Source: DASQDN01 sp035630195
Lineage (GTDB): Bacteria > Acidobacteriota > Terriglobia > Bryobacterales > Bryobacteraceae
Assembly (NCBI GenBank): GCA_035630195.1
Contig: DASQLD010000289.1
Coordinates: 1 to 11,359 of the forward strand
DNA length: 11,359 nt
Direction: 5' to 3'
In this document: positions 6,099-11,359 of the stretch, one piece after another
Position numbering within the stretch: position 1 is the stretch's first letter
How the letters are laid out: each line of letters starts with the position of its first letter
The notes under the pieces: model-generated
The model's input: the letters and a program-made list of their open reading frames with translations, nothing else
The model's database searches: none
What the model was told of the DNA's origin: nothing
Made by a program: the position numbers and the translations under genes

Positions 6099-7142
6099 GT
6101 GTGCGACAATCCTGGTTTGAGCCCACGATTCGCCGCACTAATGGTCCCGTTGGCCGCATTCGGTATTGCGCTGGCGCTTTGTCTTCTAGCCCGCAGCATC
6201 GTATTGAAGCTACTAAACCGAAAGATCTCGGAACACCATTCGTTCACCCACGTTTTTCTGCATGCGATCCGGTTCCCGTCTATCCTCTGGTGTCTTGCTG
6301 CGGCGCTTTCCATCGCGATTCAGAATGCGAACCCGTCGCCAGCTCTGGTGTATTGGGCTAACAAAGGCATAGGCGCTTTCCTTATCATCAGCGCGACCCT
6401 GGTGCTGGGTTCGATCTTCGTTCGGATGACAATGATCTACGGCGAGCGGTACAACATGCCCTTCGCTGTGGCAGGCCTGTCGCGAACGCTGACCTACGTT
6501 TTTGTTTTCAGCATTGGATTTCTGATGTTGCTTCGTCTGTTCGACGTAACCATCACGCCGATCTTGACGGCTTTGGGAGTCGGCGGACTGGCTGTTGCTC
6601 TAGCGCTTCAGGACACCCTGGCGAACCTCTTCGCGGGCGTCCACATCCTGATAGAGCAACCTGTTGGTGTGGGGGACTTCATCAAACTATCGAGTGGCGA
6701 AGAGGGGACTGTGCGAGACATCGGTTGGCGCACCACACGCATCCAGTCAGCCGGCAACAATATGACGGTGATCCCGAATACGAAGATCACTACCAGCACC
6801 TTGACGAATTACAGTCTTCCCGAGCGGCGTGTTTCCGTCGATATTGGGATTCTTGCCGCACACTCGGCCGACCACAATCTGATCGCGGAGATCGCGTTGG
6901 ATGTTGCTGCCGAAACGCCCGGGGTGCTGGATGAGCCTGCGCCCGCGGTATCGTTCGACCCTGGCGTATTACCTACGCACCTGCAAATGAAACTCGTTGT
7001 TCATGTGCCGACACATGCGGACGGCGGTCCTGCCCAGTCGCACATACGGCGCCGTTTGCTGGACCGATTTCGCGACGCAGACGTGCCACTACCGTTCCCG
7101 CTTCCCGACCGAAGGGCCCTCACGGATGCGAATCGGGATTGA
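6099..7142 (+). CDS. MscS-family mechanosensitive channel
   Basis: Inner-membrane small-conductance mechanosensitive channel homologue that would release solutes under hypo-osmotic shock. The 347 residues exceed the 286 of E. coli MscS. Hydrophobic helices lie near 13-37, 59-75, 90-110 and 131-148, followed by the diagnostic pore helix rich in Gly and Ala (LGVGGLAVALALQDTLAN, 159-176). The cytoplasmic beta domain begins with QPVGVGDFIKL (187-197), GTVRDIGWRTTRIQ (203-216) and IPNTKI (225-230), and an alpha/beta C-terminal domain runs to about 335. The GTG start has no Shine-Dalgarno; an in-frame ATG at 6141 would remove 14 residues without touching the first helix and is an equal candidate. 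The 3' end overlaps the hyuA-like gene by 17 bp. Family assignment is firm; gating and the exact subfamily are not resolvable here. Confidence 0.93.
   Translation: MCDNPGLSPRFAALMVPLAAFGIALALCLLARSIVLKLLNRKISEHHSFTHVFLHAIRFPSILWCLAAALSIAIQNANPSPALVYWANKGIGAFLIISATLVLGSIFVRMTMIYGERYNMPFAVAGLSRTLTYVFVFSIGFLMLLRLFDVTITPILTALGVGGLAVALALQDTLANLFAGVHILIEQPVGVGDFIKLSSGEEGTVRDIGWRTTRIQSAGNNMTVIPNTKITTSTLTNYSLPERRVSVDIGILAAHSADHNLIAEIALDVAAETPGVLDEPAPAVSFDPGVLPTHLQMKLVVHVPTHADGGPAQSHIRRRLLDRFRDADVPLPFPLPDRRALTDANRD
7111..7116 (+). promoter_or_regulatory. Ribosome binding site that sets the hyuA-like start
   Basis: GAAGGG, nine bases before the ATG at 7126, lies inside the end of mscS. It supports ATG 7126, where the protein begins directly with the actin-like phosphate-binding MRIGIDAGGTFTDF. 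The same frame is open further upstream, but that stretch is not family-like. Confidence 0.6.
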
Positions 7143-8913
7143 TGCCGGGGGAACGTTCACAGATTTCGTTGTGGCCCATGACGACGGGCGCATAGATACC
7201 TTCAAGATTCGATCCGATCCTGACAATCCTGCTGTCGTTATCCTCGAAGGATTGCGTCGTGCAGGGGGCCGAACGCGTGACGAGATCGTGCATGGGTCCA
7301 CGGTCGCGACAAACGCACTCCTTGAGCGCAAGGGTGTCCGGACTGCGCTAGTGACCACCGCGGGTTTCGAGGATGTTATCCAAATCGGCCGCCAGAACCG
7401 AGCCCAACTCTATGTCCTAAGTCCTGGGCCTAAGAAGACCCTCGCGAATCCTGCGCTCTGCTTTGGCGTGAATGAGCGTACCTATTTCGACGGAACGATT
7501 GCGGCCGCCCCAGCGAAACTCGATCAGCTCTCTCGAAAGCTGAGAGGCGCAAACGTAGAGGCAATCGCGATTTGCCTGCTGCACTCTTATGCCAACCCTG
7601 AGAACGAACGGATCATTCGCGATGCCGTCGCAACCGCCGCTCCATACGTGTGCTGTTCGCACGAAATCTGTCCCGAGTTTCGTGAATACGAACGCTCAAC
7701 TACTACATTTCTGAATGCTTACGTCGGGCCACTGATGGATCGGTACCTCTCGCAACTAGAGACAGCGCCGAAGCTCTGGATCATGCAGTCAAATGGAGGC
7801 GTGATCCGAGCTCGGGAAGCCCGCGAGCATGCGGTGCGTACCTTGCTGTCCGGGCCTGCCGGCGGCGTTGTCGGCGCTATCGAGACTGCACGCCTGTCCG
7901 GCTACACGAAAGTGCTTGGGTTCGACATGGGCGGAACCTCCACGGACGTTAGCCTGTCGGAAGGAACACCCAGGCAGACAGCCGAGGCGTATATCGACGG
8001 CATTCCGGTTCGCGTGCCGATGCTTGATATTCAAACCGTGGGCGCAGGTGGAGGCTCCATCGCAAGGGTAGATGAAGGAGGTCTGCTCCGCGTCGGCCCG
8101 CAAAGCGCAGGCTCGGTTCCAGGACCAGCTTGTTATGGCGAAGGTGACAGACCAACGGTCACCGACGCACATGTCGTTCTCGGCCGGATTCGCGATAGCC
8201 AGTTTCTGGGCGGCTCTATGCCGATATACCCGGAACGCGCGGCGGCCGCCATCGACAAGATTGCGCGAGCGCTAGGCGCCACGCGCAAAGCAGCAGCCGA
8301 GGGCATCATTCGCGTCGCTAATGCAAACATGGAACGGGCAATTCGATCAGTTTCGGTGGAACGTGGTTACGATCCTCGCGAGTTTGCACTGGTCGCTTTT
8401 GGGGGTTGCGGCGGTCTCCACGCTTGCGAGATCGCTAATGAGCTCGGTATCCGCACTGTAATTCTGCCCGAGCACGCAGGTGTCCTCTCAGCGTTGGGCA
8501 TGCTGATGGCCGACCGTGTCCGCGACTACACTGCTGGTGTTGTGGGCAGAACGTGGCGCTTCAAAGAACTCGAATCTCGGGCTCGGAAGGATATGCCGGG
8601 TTGTACGATCGAGCGCTATCTCGACATGCGCTATGCAGGGCAGAGCTACGAACTGACCGTTCCCGAAGGAGCGTCGTTCCACGCCGCTCATCAGAAAATG
8701 TACGGATACTCGGACGAATCGCGATCGACGGAAGTGATAGCAATTCGTATCAGGGCACTGAGCCGGGTGTCTAAACCAAGTCTGCGATCGACACAAAAAC
8801 AAAAGCCGGTCAAAGGACCGGCTCTCATTGCTGATTACGGCGCTACCACTTGGATACCGGCAGGCTGGGTTTGCCGCGGCGATCGCCACGGCAATCGCAT
8901 CCTGACCATGTAA
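7126..8913 (+). CDS. Hydantoinase/oxoprolinase family protein, HyuA-like, compact form
   Basis: Cytoplasmic ASKHA-fold ATPase subunit related to N-methylhydantoinase A and 5-oxoprolinase, enzymes that use ATP to open cyclic amides. The 595 residues show GIDAGGTFTDF (4-14), HGSTVATNALLERKG (56-70), the second nucleotide-binding motif GFDMGGTSTDVS (265-276), VGAGGGSIARVDEGG (305-319) and GPACYGEGDRPTVTDA (333-348). The C-terminus ends in the family-type GPALIADYGATTW segment. Typical HyuA proteins run about 650-720 residues; here the C-terminal domain is reduced, with little between the RIRALS segment (542-547) and GPAL (564-567), where a longer stretch is usual. The reading frame is intact, so this is compaction and not obvious decay. 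No HyuB gene adjoins it: the next gene is serA on the other strand. Likely co-translated with mscS. The substrate is unknown. Confidence 0.92.
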   Translation: MRIGIDAGGTFTDFVVAHDDGRIDTFKIRSDPDNPAVVILEGLRRAGGRTRDEIVHGSTVATNALLERKGVRTALVTTAGFEDVIQIGRQNRAQLYVLSPGPKKTLANPALCFGVNERTYFDGTIAAAPAKLDQLSRKLRGANVEAIAICLLHSYANPENERIIRDAVATAAPYVCCSHEICPEFREYERSTTTFLNAYVGPLMDRYLSQLETAPKLWIMQSNGGVIRAREAREHAVRTLLSGPAGGVVGAIETARLSGYTKVLGFDMGGTSTDVSLSEGTPRQTAEAYIDGIPVRVPMLDIQTVGAGGGSIARVDEGGLLRVGPQSAGSVPGPACYGEGDRPTVTDAHVVLGRIRDSQFLGGSMPIYPERAAAAIDKIARALGATRKAAAEGIIRVANANMERAIRSVSVERGYDPREFALVAFGGCGGLHACEIANELGIRTVILPEHAGVLSALGMLMADRVRDYTAGVVGRTWRFKELESRARKDMPGCTIERYLDMRYAGQSYELTVPEGASFHAAHQKMYGYSDESRSTEVIAIRIRALSRVSKPSLRSTQKQKPVKGPALIADYGATTWIPAGWVCRGDRHGNRILTM

Positions 8914-8918
8914 CGACT

Positions 8919-10505
8919 TTACGAAAACTCGACCGGGCGCGCCATGCGGATCGCCTGGTTTTTTAAGAGTTCGACAAGTACAACATCGGGCACTGCCTGA
9001 TCGGTCTCGACTACCGACACGGCTTCGAGCGGATGATCGGGAGCGACCGGCGCATCTTTTCGGCCCAAAGAGAAGCTCGCGATGTTGATGTCGCTCTTGC
9101 CGAGTACATTGCCAACATGGCCGATCACACCAGGAACGTCGTCATTCTTGAGGAAAAACAAATGGCCGGAGAGAGGCGCTTCAATGTAGATTTCGTCTAC
9201 TGCAACCAGTCGTGGCTTCCCGACGATGACAGCGCCTTCGACAGCCGTACAACCCGAATCTGATTCGAGTTCGAGCCGGATGCTATCGATATGGGTTTCC
9301 CGCTTTTCGTGACGTTCTTCCACCGTCCAGCCGCGGTCCGCAGCGAACTGCAACGAGTTCACGAGATTAGCCTTCCGTGACAACGACCGGTTTAATACGC
9401 CGGCGACACCACCGTTGCGCATCAGATTTGTGTTCTGCTCCGCAATGCGGCCTTTGTAAATAAGACGCACAGCTTTGGGATTACCAGTCGATATATGTGC
9501 CGCGAAATTGCCGAGCCGTTCCGCAAGAGCCACGTATGGCGCCACATCGCGATACTGATCGGGCGACAACGTTGGCATGTTCACGGCATTGATCGCAACC
9601 CCATGCTGGAGATACTCGACAAGCTGCTCTACGATGCGAACGCCAACAATCTCCTGCGCCTCTTCAGTCGATCCACCGATGTGAGGCGTGGCGATGAGAT
9701 TTTCCTGCTGAAGGATCGGATCCTCGGCCGGAGGTTCTTTATGAAATACATCGAGTCCGGCCCCAGCGACTTTACCGGATGCCATGGCCTCCTGGAGAGC
9801 GGGTGTATCAATCAGTTCCCCACGAGCGCAGTTAATAATGCGAACGCCGGTTTTCATGCTGTCGAGAGCGGTCTTATTGATCATCTTCTGCGTTTCCGGC
9901 GTGAGAGCCATGTGCAGTGAGATGTAATCGCTCTGCTCGTACAACGTTTTCAGATCGACAAGCTCGACATGCAGGTCTGCTGCGGTCAATGAGCTGACGT
10001 AGGGATCATTTGCGATGATCCGCATCTCGAACGGGAGAGCTCGCTTGACCAACTCCCGGCCGATACTCCCTAACCCGATCACGCCTAGCGTCTTGCCGCG
10101 CACCTCGCTGCCGAGGAACTTCTTTTTCTCCCACTTCCCGGACTTTGTTGAAGCGCTGGCCTGAGGAATCGCGCGCGCCATGCCGAGCATGAGGGCGATG
10201 GTGTGCTCGGCTACCGAGACAGCGTTGCCGCCTGGCGTATTCATCACCAGAACGCCGGCAGCGGTGGCGGCCGGAAGATCGACATTGTCGACACCCACGC
10301 CTGCCCGTCCGACTACCCTGAGTTTGGGAGCTTTCGAGAGTACGTCGCTATTCACCTTCACCGCGCTACGGACGATCAACGCATCGGTTGTCGGCAGGTG
10401 TTCAGCGTAGTCTTTAGGATTCGAAACAACAACTTCCCAGCCCGGCTGGGCCTTGAGGAGCTCGATGCCGGCTGGCGCGAGAGGTTCAGCAACAAGTATC
10501 TTCAT
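8919..10505 (-). CDS. serA: D-3-phosphoglycerate dehydrogenase (long ACT-domain form)
   Basis: Cytoplasmic NAD-dependent enzyme that oxidises 3-phosphoglycerate to 3-phosphohydroxypyruvate, the first step of serine synthesis. The 528 residues match the long form. Substrate- and nucleotide-binding domains occupy about 1-310, with GRAGVGVDNVDLPAA (66-80), the dinucleotide motif GLGSIG (144-149), and the catalytic set Arg228 in CARGELID, Glu257 in HKEPP and His275 in TPHIGG. An intervening ASB-type domain follows (about 313-435), then a C-terminal ACT domain (about 446-525), which in this family can bind serine for feedback inhibition. All key residues are present. The start follows the aminotransferase stop by 17 bp on the same strand, so the two form an operon with serA second. 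No strong Shine-Dalgarno is visible. The 3' end faces the hyuA-like gene across only 5 bp. Confidence 0.97.
   Translation of the reverse strand: MKILVAEPLAPAGIELLKAQPGWEVVVSNPKDYAEHLPTTDALIVRSAVKVNSDVLSKAPKLRVVGRAGVGVDNVDLPAATAAGVLVMNTPGGNAVSVAEHTIALMLGMARAIPQASASTKSGKWEKKKFLGSEVRGKTLGVIGLGSIGRELVKRALPFEMRIIANDPYVSSLTAADLHVELVDLKTLYEQSDYISLHMALTPETQKMINKTALDSMKTGVRIINCARGELIDTPALQEAMASGKVAGAGLDVFHKEPPAEDPILQQENLIATPHIGGSTEEAQEIVGVRIVEQLVEYLQHGVAINAVNMPTLSPDQYRDVAPYVALAERLGNFAAHISTGNPKAVRLIYKGRIAEQNTNLMRNGGVAGVLNRSLSRKANLVNSLQFAADRGWTVEERHEKRETHIDSIRLELESDSGCTAVEGAVIVGKPRLVAVDEIYIEAPLSGHLFFLKNDDVPGVIGHVGNVLGKSDINIASFSLGRKDAPVAPDHPLEAVSVVETDQAVPDVVLVELLKNQAIRMARPVEFS
8942..8964 (+). terminator. 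Candidate intrinsic terminator for mscS-hyuA, inside the serA 3' end
   Basis: Starting 28 nt past the hyuA-like stop, CCA-GCG (8942-8944, 8946-8948) can pair with CGC-TGG (8952-8954, 8956-8958) around a GAT loop, with one T-C mismatch, and six T follow (8959-8964). This has terminator form on the plus strand. It overlaps serA codons for the C-terminal LLKNQAIRMA region, so the T-run may only reflect Lys/Asn codons. The stem is short. Confidence 0.35.
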
Positions 10506-10522
10506 GCTTAGACTTGGGCGGC

Positions 10523-11359
10523 CTACACTGCCGCTGCGACGTTCTCCTTGACTCCGGCTACTTCGGCGTAAACCTTCTGAACGGCTGCGACACCCTTGCC
10601 GAACTCCACCGGTACCCCGTTGGCAGCGAGAATAATCTCGAGCTGGGCAACGATTGCAAAAAGGTCAGAGAAGTCGAAGTATCCGAGGTGCGCGATGCGG
10701 AAGATCTGGCCCTTCATGCTGCCTTGGCCATTGGCGATGACGGACCCGAACCGTGTCCGGTATTCCTTTACAATGACGCTCGAATCCATGCCTTTGGGCG
10801 CGCGAATAGCTGTGACGGAAGCGCTGGGCGACTTCGGCGCAAACAGTTCCAGTCCCAGACCTACGGCGGCTTCCCGCGTCGCACGCGAAAGCTGCTGAGC
10901 ATTCTCGATCAGCTTATGCATCCCGAGAGTTTTGATGTACTTCAATGCCTCGCCAAGAGCGATAATCAGCGAGGTATTGGGCGTCCAGCTCGATTCGCCT
11001 GCCTGCGCGTTCTTGAGTTCTTTCTTCAGGTTGAAGTAGTACTTTGGAAGATCGCTTGACCCGGCTCGCGCCCATGCCTTGTCGCTCACCGACAGGAAGG
11101 CCAGCCCGGGAGGAATCATGAACGATTTTTGCGACCCGCCAACCACTACGTCCAAGCCCCAGCCGTCAATGTCGAGCGGCTGTGTTCCCAGGCCTGTGAT
11201 GGCATCCACAACGAACAGCGCGTCTGTGCTCTTGATTGCTTTGGCCATCCCCTCAACGTCATGGGAGGCGCCGGTCGAGGTCTCCGATGCCTGAACGAAG
11301 ACGCCCTTGTAGCCGCCTTTCTTCAGCGTGTCAGCGACTTCATCCGCGCTGACGACGTC
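10523..11359 (-). CDS. Class V PLP aminotransferase, serine/phosphoserine or alanine-glyoxylate type (5' end cut by window)
   Basis: PLP-dependent class V aminotransferase. The frame is open from the right edge through 278 codons to TAG; about 100 N-terminal residues lie outside the window, so the ATG at 11248 is internal. Visible features are an SETSTGA-type substrate/PLP segment near residues 24-30 of the fragment, VVDAITGLGTQPLDID (Asp as PLP ring-N partner), and the Schiff-base lysine in GGSQKSFMIPPGLAF (Lys78 of the fragment). The small C-terminal domain includes SVTAIRAPKGMDSS and the IFRIAHLGY segment. Enzymes of this SPT/AGT-like group act on serine, alanine, glyoxylate or phosphohydroxypyruvate. 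Being 17 bp upstream of serA argues for phosphoserine transamination in place of the usual SerC, but the sequence alone does not fix the substrate. Confidence 0.93.
   Translation of the reverse strand, partial: DVVSADEVADTLKKGGYKGVFVQASETSTGASHDVEGMAKAIKSTDALFVVDAITGLGTQPLDIDGWGLDVVVGGSQKSFMIPPGLAFLSVSDKAWARAGSSDLPKYYFNLKKELKNAQAGESSWTPNTSLIIALGEALKYIKTLGMHKLIENAQQLSRATREAAVGLGLELFAPKSPSASVTAIRAPKGMDSSVIVKEYRTRFGSVIANGQGSMKGQIFRIAHLGYFDFSDLFAIVAQLEIILAANGVPVEFGKGVAAVQKVYAEVAGVKENVAAAV

Noticed and set aside
6997..7125. Upstream extension of the hyuA-like frame
   Set aside because: It would overlap mscS by about 145 bp and add 43 residues with no family similarity; ATG 7126 has an RBS and starts at the conserved motif.
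9495..9920. 141-codon open frame on the plus strand
   Set aside because: Antisense to serA across its catalytic region; no family features.
10514..11059. 181-codon open frame on the plus strand
   Set aside because: Antisense to the well-supported aminotransferase; Cys- and Arg-rich shadow translation.
11246..11248. ATG at 11248 as start of the aminotransferase
   Set aside because: The same frame continues upstream to the window edge with family-like sequence (VQASETSTGA), so this Met is internal.
1..11359. tRNA, rRNA, CRISPR arrays, insertion sequences, prophage or defence genes
   Set aside because: I found no spaced direct repeats, transposase or integrase motifs, or RNA gene signatures on either strand; the genes are ordinary core and accessory metabolism.

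Overview
The window looks like chromosomal DNA from a free-living, moderately GC-rich bacterium. An Acidobacteriota-like soil lineage is my best guess. That guess rests on the combination of a three-domain LigD, a serine-type class V aminotransferase next to a long ACT-domain SerA, and a compact HyuA-like protein. There is no rRNA or marker gene here to confirm it. I see no phage, insertion sequence, integrase, CRISPR array, tRNA or rRNA. The DNA is densely coding, and the largest non-coding gap is 188 bp (5911-6098).

Layout, left to right: (1) 1-1733, minus: a type IV ABC exporter half-transporter (MsbA-like), cut by the left edge near its C-terminus. (2) 1771-4284, plus: ligD, a three-domain DNA repair ligase in the order phosphoesterase-ligase-polymerase, divergent from the ABC gene across 37 bp. 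(3) A minus-strand cluster read right to left: murB (4945-5910), a small DUF7009-like protein (4552-4932) and an uncharacterised 86-codon ORF (4273-4533) that overlaps the end of ligD tail to tail. (4) A 188-bp divergent promoter region with two inverted repeats. (5) A plus-strand pair, mscS (6099-7142) and hyuA-like (7126-8913), overlapping by 17 bp. (6) A minus-strand serine biosynthesis pair: a class V aminotransferase (10523 to beyond the right edge) followed by serA (8919-10505).

Functional links: serA and the aminotransferase plausibly supply the first two steps from 3-phosphoglycerate to phosphoserine. murB belongs to peptidoglycan precursor synthesis. LigD is an end-joining and repair enzyme whose usual partner Ku is not in the window. 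The mscS-hyuA overlap suggests joint expression, but I know of no functional reason for the pairing.

The most interesting signal is in ligD. A run of nine A residues ends in an in-frame A-AAA-AAG slippery heptamer exactly in the linker between the phosphoesterase and ligase domains. A -1 shift there meets a stop codon after one residue, as in the bacterial dnaX arrangement, and would release a stand-alone phosphoesterase domain of about 201 residues. This is a hypothesis drawn from sequence only.
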